Source: VRUE01 sp963728045
GTDB lineage: Bacteria; Actinomycetota; Thermoleophilia; Solirubrobacterales; 70-9
NCBI GenBank assembly: GCA_963728045.1
Contig: CAVSIE010000004.1
Location: 186,001-250,000, forward strand
DNA: 64,000 bases
Direction of reading: 5' to 3'
The notes beneath the pieces were generated by a model, which saw nothing but the letters and a program-made list of their open reading frames with translations, did not search any database and was not told the DNA's origin. The translations under genes were made by a program, and so were the position numbers. Below, one piece after another: positions 23,551 through 34,976 of this stretch (positions are counted from its first letter, which is position 1; each line of letters opens with the position of its first letter).

Positions 23551-23614
23551 TACCCTCCTTGCGAAAGAGAACGAGAGTTCTGAATGCGAATGCCGCCATC
23601 CGGGCGGTTGGAGG
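23551..23614 (+). promoter_or_regulatory. pnp leader: -10 box, two small hairpins and Shine-Dalgarno
   Basis: TACCCT (23551-23556) may serve as a -10 box. Then AGAAC-GAGA-GTTCT (23568-23581), CCGCC-ATCC-GGGCGG (23593-23607) and GGAGG (23610-23614), 10 nt before ATG. A structured leader before pnp fits the RNA-based autocontrol known for this gene; an Actino-pnp-type motif is possible but I cannot test it. Confidence 0.5.
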
Positions 23615-23624
23615 TAACAACTAA

Positions 23625-25871
<2,247 letters not shown>

Positions 25872-25873
25872 CG

Positions 25874-27148
25874 TTGGCAGAGCCGCGAACAACCGAGCTC
25901 GGCTCGGGCGTCCGGGTCGTCACCGAGGAGGTTCCCTCGGTGCGCTCGGTTGCCCTCGGGCTCTGGGTGCGGACCGGCTCGCGCGACGAGACCCCGGCGC
26001 AGGCCGGGGTCTCCCACTTCCTCGAGCATCTGCTGTTCAAGGGAACGCCGCGCTTCTCGGCGATCGAGATCTCCGAGCGCTTCGACGGCCTCGGCGCCTC
26101 GGTCAACGCCGCCACCGGCAAGGAGACCACCCACCTGCACGCGCGCTTCCTCGACGAGCACACCGAGGAGGTCTTCGACCTGCTGGCCGAGATGCTGCTG
26201 GCGCCCACCTACCCGGAGGTCGACTCCGAGCGCGAGGTGGTGCTGGAGGAGATCGCGATGTACGAGGACGAGCCTCAGGACCGCGTCCACGACATCCTCG
26301 CCGGCGCCGTCTTCGGCGAGCACCCTCTCGGCCGGCGGGTGCTGGGTGAGGCCGAGGTGATCGCCTCGATCCCGGTTCCGGAGATCGAGGCCTACCACGG
26401 CGACCGCTACACCGGCGCCAACATCGTCGTCGGCGCCGCCGGCCACGTCGATCACGAGCGAATCTCCGGTCTGGCGGAGCGACTGGTCTCGCCCGCGCCG
26501 GGGGGGACGGTCAACGGCAATCCGGAGGGCGCCGATCACTCCGCGCGCCTGCGCTTCTACGGCAAGGACACCGAGCAGTACCACATCTGCTTCGGCGCTC
26601 CCGGCCTGACCCGGGACGACGAGCGGCGCTACGCGCTCGCCGTGCTCGACTCGATCTTCGGCGGCACCAGCTCCTCGCGGCTCTTCCGCGAGGTCCGCGA
26701 GAAGCGCGGCCTCGCCTACGCGGTGGGCTCCTACAACGAGCAGTACACCGACTCGGGGATGGTCGCCGCCTACGTCGGCACCCGCGAGGAGAACGTCGAG
26801 CAGGTCTGCTCGATCATCGGCACGGAGCTGAAGCGGTTGCGTGGTGAGCCGGTCTCGGCCGAGGAGCTGGGGCGGGCCAAGGAGAGCGTCAAGGGGCGTC
26901 TCGTGCTCTCCTCGGAGTCGACCGCAGCGCGGATGACGCGGATCTCGCGCGCGACGCTGTTCGGCCTGCCGATCGACAGCCTCGACGAGATGCTGGCCAA
27001 GGTCGACGCGGTGACGGTCGAGGACCTGACCGAGCTCGCCACCGCGCTGTACGGCCCCGAGCGGCTCTCCGCTGCCTGCATCGGGCGCGACGAGGGTCGT
27101 TTTCGTGACGCGCTGGGGCCAGTCAACGAGGAGCTGCTCGCGGCGTGA
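25874..27148 (+). CDS. M16-family zinc peptidase (processing-peptidase-like)
   Basis: 424 residues from TTG 25874, directly after pnp. Inverted zinc motif HFLEHLLFKG with the distal Glu in the EREVVLEEIAMYEDEP region, then the C-terminal M16 domain with GTSSSRLFREVREKRGLAYAV. This is the stand-alone, PNPase-linked M16 type common in actinobacteria and firmicutes. Its substrate is unknown. The stop overlaps dapB (GTGA). Confidence 0.9.
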   Translation: MAEPRTTELGSGVRVVTEEVPSVRSVALGLWVRTGSRDETPAQAGVSHFLEHLLFKGTPRFSAIEISERFDGLGASVNAATGKETTHLHARFLDEHTEEVFDLLAEMLLAPTYPEVDSEREVVLEEIAMYEDEPQDRVHDILAGAVFGEHPLGRRVLGEAEVIASIPVPEIEAYHGDRYTGANIVVGAAGHVDHERISGLAERLVSPAPGGTVNGNPEGADHSARLRFYGKDTEQYHICFGAPGLTRDDERRYALAVLDSIFGGTSSSRLFREVREKRGLAYAVGSYNEQYTDSGMVAAYVGTREENVEQVCSIIGTELKRLRGEPVSAEELGRAKESVKGRLVLSSESTAARMTRISRATLFGLPIDSLDEMLAKVDAVTVEDLTELATALYGPERLSAACIGRDEGRFRDALGPVNEELLAA

Positions 27149-27816
27149 TCCGGGTTGCGGTATCCGGCGCCGCCGGGCGGATGGGCCAGGCCGTCTGCGA
27201 GGCGGTGGAGGGCGCCCCCGACACCGAGCTCGCGGCGAAGGCCGACCCGGCGCTTGGCGTGGAGCTGGGCGAGGTGCTCGGTGACGCCGACGTCGTCGTC
27301 GACTTCACCACCCCGGACACCGCGCTGACCAACGCCACCGCCTGCCTCGAGGCGGGGGTCCACGTCGTCGTCGGCACCACCGGGTTCGACCTGGATGCGC
27401 TGCTTGGGGTGGCCGAGAGCGCCCCGGGCGGGGCCAACTGCTTCGTTGCCCCAAACTTCGCGATCGGGGCCGTGCTGCTGATGGAGGTCTCGCAGACGAT
27501 CGCCCGTCACATGCCGGAGTGCGAGATCATCGAGCTGCACCACGACCGCAAGCTCGACGCGCCCTCCGGGACGGCGAAGCGCACCGCTGAGCTGATTCGC
27601 GAGGCCGGCGGCAATGTCCATGAGCCGATTCACTCGGTGCGTCTGCCGGGCCTGGTGGCCCACCAAGAGGTCGTCTTCGGCGGCGAGGGACAGACCCTCT
27701 CGCTCCGCCACGACTCGATCGACCGTCGCTCCTTCATGCCCGGCGTGCTGCTCGCCGTGCGCAAGGTCGGCGAGCTCTCCGAGCGCTTCACCGTCGGACT
27801 CGAGAAGCTGCTCTGA
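27145..27816 (+). CDS. dapB: 4-hydroxy-tetrahydrodipicolinate reductase
   Basis: 223 residues, GTG start. NAD(P)-binding AVSGAAGRMGQAV, VVDFTTPD, VVGTTGF, the catalytic ELHHDRKLDAPSGTAKRTAE and the end RSFMPGVLLAVRK. It reduces the DapA product on the way to diaminopimelate and lysine. It overlaps the M16 peptidase and precedes dapA by 32 bp. Confidence 0.95.
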   Translation: MIRVAVSGAAGRMGQAVCEAVEGAPDTELAAKADPALGVELGEVLGDADVVVDFTTPDTALTNATACLEAGVHVVVGTTGFDLDALLGVAESAPGGANCFVAPNFAIGAVLLMEVSQTIARHMPECEIIELHHDRKLDAPSGTAKRTAELIREAGGNVHEPIHSVRLPGLVAHQEVVFGGEGQTLSLRHDSIDRRSFMPGVLLAVRKVGELSERFTVGLEKLL

Positions 27817-27848
27817 CGGGCCCTGGCGCACCGCGATACCCTGGCCCG

Positions 27849-28727
27849 ATGCAGGAGATTCGAGGCGTGATAACGGCGATGGTGACGCCCTTCGACGAGA
27901 GCGGCGCGGTCGACTTCGTGGCGGCGCGCAAGCTTGCCGCGCACCTGGTCGCGAACGGGTCGCACGGGCTCGTCCTCTGCGGCTCCACCGGCGAGTCGGC
28001 CACCGTCACCGACCCCGAGGGCTTCAAGCTGCTCGAGGCCGTGCGCGAGGAGGTCGGCGGCGAGGTGCTACTTGCCTTCGGCACCGGCACCAACGACACC
28101 CGGCACTCGGTCGAACTGACCAAGACCGCGGCCGAGATGGGCGCCGACGCGGCGCTCGTCGTCACCCCCTACTACAACAAGCCGAACCCGGCGGGGATCG
28201 TCGCTCACTTCGAAACGGTCGCCGCGGCCGCTCCTCAGATGCCGGTGATCGCCTACAACATCCCCTCGCGGGTGGTCGTCAACGTGCCGCCTTCGTTGCT
28301 CGCCGAGCTGGCCAAGATCGACAACGTGGTCGCGGTCAAGCAGGCCAACAACGACGATTTGCAGCAGATCGAGGGCCTGGAGCTGCTGGCCGGCAACGAC
28401 GACGTCTTCCTGAGGACGCTCGAGCTCGGCGCCGCCGGCGGCATCCTCGTCGCCTCCCACCTGGTCGGGCCGCAGATGCGGGAAATGTGGGACGCCGCCG
28501 AGGCCGGGGACTTGGAGCGCGCCCGCGAGGTCGACAGCGGCCTGCGGCAGGTCTACGACGCGATGGGGGTAACGACCAACCCGATCCCGGTAAAGGCGGC
28601 GCTGGAGATGACCGGCATGATCCCCTCTGGTGGCTTGCGACTGCCGCTCGTCCGCGCCGACGAAGAGCAGCTCGACGTCGTGCGGGCGGCGCTGGAGAGC
28701 GTCGGCCAGACACCGGTGAAGCGCTAG
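27849..28727 (+). CDS. dapA: 4-hydroxy-tetrahydrodipicolinate synthase
   Basis: 292 residues. TIM-barrel aldolase: GSTGESATVTDPE near residue 45, TPYYNKPNPAG, YNIPSRVVVN with the conserved Tyr, and the Schiff-base Lys in VVAVKQANND. It condenses pyruvate with aspartate semialdehyde. TACCCT (27837-27842) ends 6 nt before ATG, so it can be transcribed leaderless apart from dapB. Its stop TAG shares a base with the rnj GTG. Confidence 0.95.
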   Translation: MQEIRGVITAMVTPFDESGAVDFVAARKLAAHLVANGSHGLVLCGSTGESATVTDPEGFKLLEAVREEVGGEVLLAFGTGTNDTRHSVELTKTAAEMGADAALVVTPYYNKPNPAGIVAHFETVAAAAPQMPVIAYNIPSRVVVNVPPSLLAELAKIDNVVAVKQANNDDLQQIEGLELLAGNDDVFLRTLELGAAGGILVASHLVGPQMREMWDAAEAGDLERAREVDSGLRQVYDAMGVTTNPIPVKAALEMTGMIPSGGLRLPLVRADEEQLDVVRAALESVGQTPVKR

Positions 28728-30391
28728 TGCCGAACTCGAAGCTGCGAGTCCTGCCGCTCGGCGGTTTGGGCGAGATCGGCAAGAACATGACCGTGGTCGA
28801 GTACGACGGTCGCATCGTCGTCGTCGACACCGGGCTGATGTTCCCGACCGCGGAGATGCTCGGCATCGACCTCGTCCTGCCCGACTTCTCCTACCTGCGC
28901 GACCGCGCCGATGACATCGAGGCGATCGTCCTCACCCATGGCCACGAGGACCATGTCGGCGCCCTGCCCTACGTGCTGCGCGAGATCGGTTTACCGCCGG
29001 TGATCTACGGGGGGCTGCTGACGATCGGCATGGTCCGCTCGAAGCTGGACGAGCACAAGCTCAAGGACGCCCCGCTGGAGGAGCTGCCCGCCGGCGAGAA
29101 AGTGAAGCTGGGCCCCTTCGAGCTGGAGCTGGTCCACCTCTCGCACTCGATCCCCGATGCGCGTGGGGTGTTGTTGACGACCGAGCTTGGCACGATGTTG
29201 ATGACCGGGGACTACAAGTTCGACCAGACCCCCGTCGACGGAAGGCCCGCCGACATCACCCGGCTCGCCGAGCTCGGGCGCGACGGGCTGCTGCTGCTCT
29301 GCGGCGACTCGACCAACGCCGACCGCCCTGGGATCGCGCCGTCGGAGTCGAGCGTCGGTCCGGCCCTGCTCGAGACCTTCGCGGGCTGCAAGGGACGGGT
29401 CATCGTCACCTCCTTCGCCTCCAACATCCACCGCGTCCAGCAGGTGATCGACGCGGCGATCAAGCTGGATCGGCGGGTGGCGCTGGTCGGCCGCTCGATG
29501 CGCAAGAACTTCAACATCGCCTCCAACCTGGGGATCGCGGAAGCGCCCTCCGGGCTCTTCATCCAGCCGCGGGAGATCGAGAGCTTCCCCGACGACAAGA
29601 TCGTCGTGATCTCCACCGGCAGCCAGGGCGAGCCGCTCTCGGCGCTGCGCCGGATGGCCAACAACGACCATCGCGACGTCGAGCTCCACTCGGGTGACAC
29701 GGTCGTCTTCTCAGCGACGCCGGTGCCCGGCAACGAGCGCGCCGTCAACGAGACGATCGATCGCATCTACGAGATCGGGGCCTCGGTGGTGACCGCCAAG
29801 GACGCGCCGATCCACGCCTCGGGGCACGGTTGGCAGGAGGAGCTGAAGCTGATGCTCAACCTGACCAAACCCCGCTACGTGATGCCGATTCACGGCGACC
29901 ACCAGCGGCTGCGACTGCACGCCGAGCTCGCCCACTCGGTCGGCATCGACCCGGAGTGCGTCTTCCAGGGTCGCAACGGCCTGCCCTTGGAGCTCGATGC
30001 GAACGGCGCCCGCTTCGGTGAGGACGTGCACGCGGGAGTGATCTTCGTCGACGGGGTCAACGTCGGCGAGCCGGACGACGTGGCCCTACGCGACCGCCGC
30101 GAAATCTCCGCCGACGGCATCTTCATCGTCGTCGCGACGATCTCCTCCGACGACGGCAGCGTCGTCGCCGACCCCGAGGTGATCTTCCGCGGGGTCAGCT
30201 TCGCGGCTGAGGCCGATGCCTTGGTCGACGAGCTGGGCGACGTGGTCGAGGACTCGCTCGAGGAGGCGGCCGAGGCGGGCAGGCGCGAGCTGCACCTGAT
30301 CCAAGAAGACCTCCACGACGCGATTGCCGGGCTCGTCTACGAGAAGCTGCGCCGCCGGCCGATGATCCTGCCGGTCGTGGTCGAGGTTTGA
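28727..30391 (+). CDS. rnj: Ribonuclease J
   Basis: 554 residues, GTG start. Beta-CASP metallo-beta-lactamase: VLTHGHEDHVGALPYVL, GDYKFDQTPVDG, LLCGDSTNADRPG, HASGHGWQEELKLM and PIHGDHQRL. It has 5' exonuclease and endonuclease activity on RNA. Coupling to dapA is common in actinobacteria. The frame is open far upstream inside dapA, but GTG 28727 gives the family start (SKLRVLPLGGLGEIGKNM). Confidence 0.95.
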   Translation: MPNSKLRVLPLGGLGEIGKNMTVVEYDGRIVVVDTGLMFPTAEMLGIDLVLPDFSYLRDRADDIEAIVLTHGHEDHVGALPYVLREIGLPPVIYGGLLTIGMVRSKLDEHKLKDAPLEELPAGEKVKLGPFELELVHLSHSIPDARGVLLTTELGTMLMTGDYKFDQTPVDGRPADITRLAELGRDGLLLLCGDSTNADRPGIAPSESSVGPALLETFAGCKGRVIVTSFASNIHRVQQVIDAAIKLDRRVALVGRSMRKNFNIASNLGIAEAPSGLFIQPREIESFPDDKIVVISTGSQGEPLSALRRMANNDHRDVELHSGDTVVFSATPVPGNERAVNETIDRIYEIGASVVTAKDAPIHASGHGWQEELKLMLNLTKPRYVMPIHGDHQRLRLHAELAHSVGIDPECVFQGRNGLPLELDANGARFGEDVHAGVIFVDGVNVGEPDDVALRDRREISADGIFIVVATISSDDGSVVADPEVIFRGVSFAAEADALVDELGDVVEDSLEEAAEAGRRELHLIQEDLHDAIAGLVYEKLRRRPMILPVVVEV

Positions 30392-30404
30392 GTCGGCCCG
30401 GGCT

Positions 30405-30450
30405 CTAAAAATGGCCCGCCGGGACTATTGGGGAGTTCCCGGCGGGCCAT
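30405..30450 (-). terminator. Terminator hairpin of the histidine-kinase operon
   Basis: A perfect 14-bp stem (30411-30424 with 30437-30450, ATGGCCCGCCGGGA) with a 12-nt loop lies between convergent rnj and the kinase gene. Read on the minus strand it is followed by TTTTTAG, so it is an intrinsic terminator in that direction. In the plus direction there is no T-run. Confidence 0.82.
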
Positions 30451-30496
30451 GTGTCTCGTCCGATTGAGGAACTTAACGAGCGCCGCTAAAGCGTCC

Positions 30497-32002
30497 CTAA
30501 AGCGCTCCGGCGGGCGGGTCCTGTCGCGGAGAGAGAGGCCTGCGGGCGAGGTTTACGTCCTCGACCTCTCTCTCCGCGCCACCCGCCCGAGGAGCGTGCG
30601 CTAGAGGGATGCTGATGCGGAACAAAGCTCCTCCGGCGGGAGACTCAGTGGCTTCGGCGGAGCCGCTGTGGGATGTTGCGACGGCGCGGACTATGGCTAG
30701 GCCCAGGCCGGTGCCGGGGCTTGTGTCGGCTGTGCCGTCGCCGCGGGCGAAGCGGTCGAAGACGTGGGCGCGAAGGTCCTCCGGTATGCCGGGGCCGTCG
30801 TCGGAGACCTCTAGCACTGCCTCCTGGTCCTTGGCGTGAAGTCGGAGCTGGATGGTGGAGGTGGCGGGGGTGTGGCGGGCGGCGTTGTCCAGGAGGTTCA
30901 GAACCATCCGGTGCAGTTCGTCTTCGTTGCCGTCGACGTAGAGCGATTCGTCGGCATTGATTTCCAGGCCGCGGTCGCCGAGGACGGGAGCGACCTCGGC
31001 TGCCGCGTTGCGACAGATCTCGGCCAGATTGCAGCGGCGCCGAGCGCTGGGGCGGCCGGCGTCGGCGCGGGCGAGCAGCAGCAGGTCGGCCACGAGGCGG
31101 CTCATGCGGCGGGAGGAGCGCAGCGCCGACGCGACCATCGCAGCGTCCTCGCCGTGTTGCGGCGAGCGCAGCGACGCCTCCAGCAGCTCGAGGTTGGCGA
31201 GGACGCTAGTCAGCGGCGTACGCAGCTCGTGCGAGGCATCGGCGACGAACTCGCGCTGCCTCTGCATCGCCGCCTCGCGCTCGCTGCGTGCCGCGTCGAG
31301 GGAGCGCAGCATCTGCTCCAGGGTCCGGGTCAGCTCGCCGACCTCGTCGTCGGCACGGGGTTTGGGCATGTGGCTGGACGGGTCTCCCGTGGTGGCGATC
31401 TGGCGAGCGCTCGCCGTCAGCGCGGCGATCGGGCGCATCGCCCGGGAGGCGACCACGAAGCCGGCGAGGCTGGCGAGCAGGGCGCCGCCGAGCACACCGG
31501 CCGCGATGAAGAGCCAGAGTCGCTCGACCGTCGAGTCGACGTGCGCGAGGCTGCGCCCGTACTGCACGTAGCCGGTCAGCGTGCCGCTGCCGCTGTTGAT
31601 CCCCGCGGTCGTCACCCGCATCCCGTCGCGCTCGACCGTTCCCGGTAGCGGCGGTCCGAGGTTGCCGGCGCCGCTGCTCGCGGTGAGCAGGGCGCCGCTC
31701 GCGTCGAAGACGCGCACCGAGGCGTCGTTGGGCAGGACGAAGTCGTCGAGGCCAGGACCGCGGATCAGGTAGGAGCCGGTCGGCGTGTCGACGATGCGCA
31801 GCTCGGCGGCCAGCGTCTGCACGGCGCCGTTCATCTCGCCGTTGAAGTCGTCGCGAATGCGCTGCGTCGCGACGCTGCCGATCACCGCGGCGAAGACGAG
31901 CAGGATCACCAGGGTCAGCCCCGCGGAGGCGGCGGCGATGCGCCAGCGCACCGGCCAGTTGCCCGGCCTCGTCAGTCTCGAGCGCTTACGCCCTGAGGAC
32001 AT
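30497..32002 (-). CDS. HAMP-domain sensor histidine kinase
   Basis: 501 residues from ATG 32002, which overlaps the regulator's end by 17 nt. TM1 about residues 20-44, an extracytoplasmic region of about 120 residues, TM2 about 165-190 and HAMP. The HisKA domain has ASHELRTPLTSV (phospho-acceptor His), and the HATPase domain has LLDNAARHTPA, SDDGPGIPED and GTGLGLAIVRAV. It resembles MprB/TcrY-type actinobacterial kinases. The signal is unknown. The upstream in-frame extension to 32113 lies within the regulator gene and is rejected. Confidence 0.9.
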   Translation of the reverse strand: MSSGRKRSRLTRPGNWPVRWRIAAASAGLTLVILLVFAAVIGSVATQRIRDDFNGEMNGAVQTLAAELRIVDTPTGSYLIRGPGLDDFVLPNDASVRVFDASGALLTASSGAGNLGPPLPGTVERDGMRVTTAGINSGSGTLTGYVQYGRSLAHVDSTVERLWLFIAAGVLGGALLASLAGFVVASRAMRPIAALTASARQIATTGDPSSHMPKPRADDEVGELTRTLEQMLRSLDAARSEREAAMQRQREFVADASHELRTPLTSVLANLELLEASLRSPQHGEDAAMVASALRSSRRMSRLVADLLLLARADAGRPSARRRCNLAEICRNAAAEVAPVLGDRGLEINADESLYVDGNEDELHRMVLNLLDNAARHTPATSTIQLRLHAKDQEAVLEVSDDGPGIPEDLRAHVFDRFARGDGTADTSPGTGLGLAIVRAVATSHSGSAEATESPAGGALFRISIPLAHAPRAGGAEREVEDVNLARRPLSPRQDPPAGAL

Positions 32003-32681
32003 AGCCGGCGCCGCGCTTCGTGTGTAGGAGTCGCGACTCGCCACCTTCCTCCAGCTTGCGCCGCAGGTTCGAGACGAAGACGTCGATCGTGTTGGTGGCG
32101 GCCATCGGGTCATACCCCCAGACCTCGTCGAGCAGGCGCTGGCGGGAGACGACGAGGCGCTCGTTGCGCATCAGGTACTCGAGCAGCTCGAACTCACGGT
32201 TGGTCAGCTCGATCTCTCGCTCGCCACGGCGCGCCTCGCGTGAGTCCGGATTGAGCAGCAGGTCGCCCACCTGCAGCGCGGCGGCACCGCGTGGCGGGCG
32301 TCGTCTTAGCAGGGCGCGGATCCGCGCCAGCAGCTCCCGGCGCTCGAAGGGCTTGACCAGGTAGTCGTCGGCGCCGCTGTCGAGGCCGCCGACACGATCC
32401 TCGGTCTCCGCGCGCGCCGTCAGCATCAGGATCGGGACGTCGTTCTCGAGGCGCAGCCGCCTGCACACCTCGATCCCGTCGAGGCGGGGGAGGCCCAGGT
32501 CGAGCACGACCAGGTCCGGGACGAATGTCTCGGCTGCGTCGAGGGCATCGATCCCGTCGCCGGAGAGCTGCACCTCGTAGCCCTCCTGGCGCAGCGAGCG
32601 GCGCAGCACCTCGGCGATCTCAGCGTCGTCCTCGACGACGAGGACGCGGCCCCCCTCGGCGTCGCTGTCGGTCGTCAGCAT
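31986..32681 (-). CDS. OmpR-family response regulator
   Basis: 231 residues from ATG 32681. Receiver domain: acidic pocket VVEDDAE, phospho-acceptor Asp61 in VLDLGLPRLDG, Lys110 in DDYLVKPFERRELL. The winged-helix DNA-binding domain runs from VGDLLLNPDSREARRG to FVSNLRRKLEEGG. ATG 32681 is preferred over GTG 32687 because the -10 box places the transcript start at that A. Together with the overlapping kinase it forms a standard two-component pair. Confidence 0.93.
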   Translation of the reverse strand: MLTTDSDAEGGRVLVVEDDAEIAEVLRRSLRQEGYEVQLSGDGIDALDAAETFVPDLVVLDLGLPRLDGIEVCRRLRLENDVPILMLTARAETEDRVGGLDSGADDYLVKPFERRELLARIRALLRRRPPRGAAALQVGDLLLNPDSREARRGEREIELTNREFELLEYLMRNERLVVSRQRLLDEVWGYDPMAATNTIDVFVSNLRRKLEEGGESRLLHTKRGAGYVLRA

Positions 32682-32688
32682 CGTCACG

Positions 32689-32716
32689 ATATTAGAGAGG
32701 CGTCTGCATCGCTCAA
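32689..32716 (-). promoter_or_regulatory. Promoter of the two-component operon
   Basis: On the minus strand TTGAGC (32711-32716), a 16-bp spacer and TAATAT (32689-32694), 7 nt before ATG 32681. This predicts a leaderless mRNA. It diverges from the ftsK -10 box TAGTGT (32725-32730). Confidence 0.75.
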
Positions 32717-32738
32717 CGGATATTTAGTGTGAATTTAG

Positions 32739-34964
32739 GTGCGCACCGCGCTGAAGCCGCGCAGGGGTAGACGACTCTGCGTCGAAGCGTGGGTCATGTT
32801 CGTGCGGAAGAAGCGCGGGAAAGCGCCGCGCCGGAAAGCCAAAGCCAAAGGCAAGGCCAAGGTGCGCACGCCGAGGCTGCGGATGCCCGACGGGATCGGA
32901 CAGCGGCGCCTGGACCTGATTGGGCTGTTCCTGATCGCCGCAGGGGTTTATCTCTGCTTCGTGCTCTTCTTCGGCTGGGACGGGGGGAAGGTCGGGTACG
33001 GGGTGGAGACCGGGCTCGAGTACCTGCTCGGGGCGATGGGGGCGCGGATCGTGACCATCCTGATGCTGGTCGCCGGCGCCCTGATCGTCACCGGGACGTC
33101 GATCTCGTCCCTGTTCCGCGGGATCGCCCGGGGATTGCGACGGATCTTCGTCGGCGGCCACGGCGTCGCCCAGACGGTCGCTAGGAGTCGTCAGGACCGG
33201 CGAGAGGAAAAGACCTACCCCTTCGAGACGCAGGCGGGGCCGACCGACGTGATGAGCGCCTACCCGGAGGAGGACGACGACTTCGAGCCGACGATCGCGA
33301 TTGCCGAGGACGGGGACGAGCCGGTCGAGACTGCCACCCAGGACTTCGCAGAGCTGGATGGGGTCGAGGACGAAGAGGGCGAGGTCGTCGCCGATCCCGA
33401 GCCCAAAGATGCCGCCGAGGCTGAGCCGCCCGCCCTCACTCCGATGGGGGCGAAGCGCGGTGTCACGACTTCAGAGGAGATCGACTACCGGCCCCCGCCC
33501 GCCAAGGTGCTGGAGAAGGGGCGCGCGGACAAAGGCCCCGATCCGCGCGATCACGAAGCGATCAGCCGCAAGCTGGTCGAGACGCTCGGCCACTTCGGGG
33601 TCGAGGCGAAGATGGTCGGAATCGTCAGCGGGCCGCACGTCTCCCGCTACGAGCTGCGTCTGGCCCCCGGCACCAAGGTGAAGAAGGTGACCGAGCTGGC
33701 CAACGACCTCGCCTACGCTCTCGCCTCGACCGACATCCGCATCCTGGCGCCGATCCCGGGCAAGCAGGCCGTCGGCGTCGAGGTCCCGAACGCGCGCCGC
33801 CGGATCGTCCGGCTCGGCGACATCTACGCCGGGCGACCCGAGAAGACTTCGCCACTGGTCGCGTGGCTGGGCCGGGGGATCGACGGCAACGCGGTCTGGA
33901 CCGATCTGGCAAAGATGCCGCACGTGCTCGTCGCCGGCACCACCGGCTCGGGCAAGTCCGGGTGCGTCAACGCGATCCTCTCCTCGATCCTGATGCAGGC
34001 TTCCCCCAACGAGGCCCGCCTCGTCTTGGTCGATCCCAAGCAGGTCGAGCTCAACCACTACGAGAACGTGCCTCACCTGCTGACGCCAGTCGTCACTTCA
34101 CCGCGCCTCGCCGCCAACGTGCTCGCCAACCTGATCGGCGAGATGGAGAGTCGCTACGGGATCATGGGCGAAGCGCGCTGCCGCAACCTGGCCGAGCTGA
34201 ACCGCGCCCGCGACAAGGCGGGCGAAGCGCCGCTGCCGCACATCCTCTGCGTGATCGACGAGCTCGCGGACCTGATGATGGTGGCGCCGGCCGAGGTCGA
34301 GGACTCGATCATCCGCCTGGCGCAGAAGTCGCGCGCCACCGGGATCCACCTGGTGCTGGCGACCCAGCGCCCCTCGACCGACATCATCACCGGCACGATC
34401 AAGGTCAACATCCCGGCCCGGATCGCCTTTGCCGTCTCCTCGCAGACCGACTCGCGGGTGATCCTCGATCAGGGCGGCGCCGAGGCGCTGCTCGGTCAGG
34501 GCGACATGCTCTTCCGCGGCGCCGGCAGCTCGAAGCTGGCCCGGATCCAGGGCGCCTTCGTCACCGAGGAGGAGATCGCCCGGATCACCAACCACTGGGC
34601 CAAGCAGGGAGAGCCGGAGTTCGAGGCCGAGCTGCTCGAGGTGCACGAGGAGAAGGGCCTGGGGGAGGGCGATGGGGATTTCGACCCCGACAGCGACGAC
34701 CTGCTCGACGACGCGATCAGGCTCGTGGTCGAGACCGAGACCGCATCCGTCTCGATGGTCCAGCGCCGTCTTCGGGTGGGATACACCCGCGCCGGGCGCC
34801 TGATCGACATGCTCGAGCGCCGTGGGGTGATCTCCGGCTACGAGGGATCGAAGCCGCGTCAGGTGCTGATCACCCAGGCGGACCTGTCGCGGGTGATCGG
34901 TGGCGGCGAGAGCCATCCGAGCGCCGACTCGGAGGCAGATCGCCCCGCGGTTGTGCCCGAGTAG
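32739..34964 (+). CDS. ftsK: DNA translocase FtsK/SpoIIIE
   Basis: 741 residues from GTG 32739, chosen because TAGTGT ends 8 nt upstream; ATG 32796 (MFVRKKRG) is an alternative that removes 19 residues. The basic N-terminus is followed by only two clear membrane segments (about 57-78 and 92-115), fewer than the usual four. An acidic linker follows, then the motor: alpha/beta domains with Walker A GTTGSGKSG, Walker B VIDELADLMM and ATQRPSTDIITG. The gamma winged helix at the end (SMVQRRLRVGYTRAGRLID) reads KOPS sites. It pumps chromosomal DNA at division. Confidence 0.93.
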   Translation: MRTALKPRRGRRLCVEAWVMFVRKKRGKAPRRKAKAKGKAKVRTPRLRMPDGIGQRRLDLIGLFLIAAGVYLCFVLFFGWDGGKVGYGVETGLEYLLGAMGARIVTILMLVAGALIVTGTSISSLFRGIARGLRRIFVGGHGVAQTVARSRQDRREEKTYPFETQAGPTDVMSAYPEEDDDFEPTIAIAEDGDEPVETATQDFAELDGVEDEEGEVVADPEPKDAAEAEPPALTPMGAKRGVTTSEEIDYRPPPAKVLEKGRADKGPDPRDHEAISRKLVETLGHFGVEAKMVGIVSGPHVSRYELRLAPGTKVKKVTELANDLAYALASTDIRILAPIPGKQAVGVEVPNARRRIVRLGDIYAGRPEKTSPLVAWLGRGIDGNAVWTDLAKMPHVLVAGTTGSGKSGCVNAILSSILMQASPNEARLVLVDPKQVELNHYENVPHLLTPVVTSPRLAANVLANLIGEMESRYGIMGEARCRNLAELNRARDKAGEAPLPHILCVIDELADLMMVAPAEVEDSIIRLAQKSRATGIHLVLATQRPSTDIITGTIKVNIPARIAFAVSSQTDSRVILDQGGAEALLGQGDMLFRGAGSSKLARIQGAFVTEEEIARITNHWAKQGEPEFEAELLEVHEEKGLGEGDGDFDPDSDDLLDDAIRLVVETETASVSMVQRRLRVGYTRAGRLIDMLERRGVISGYEGSKPRQVLITQADLSRVIGGGESHPSADSEADRPAVVPE

Positions 34965-34976
34965 CACAATGTCCGT

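Noticed and set aside
30497..32113. Histidine kinase starting at 32113
   Set aside because: The extra 37 residues are antisense-like Ser/Arg-rich sequence inside the regulator gene; ATG 32002 gives a normal start before the first membrane helix.
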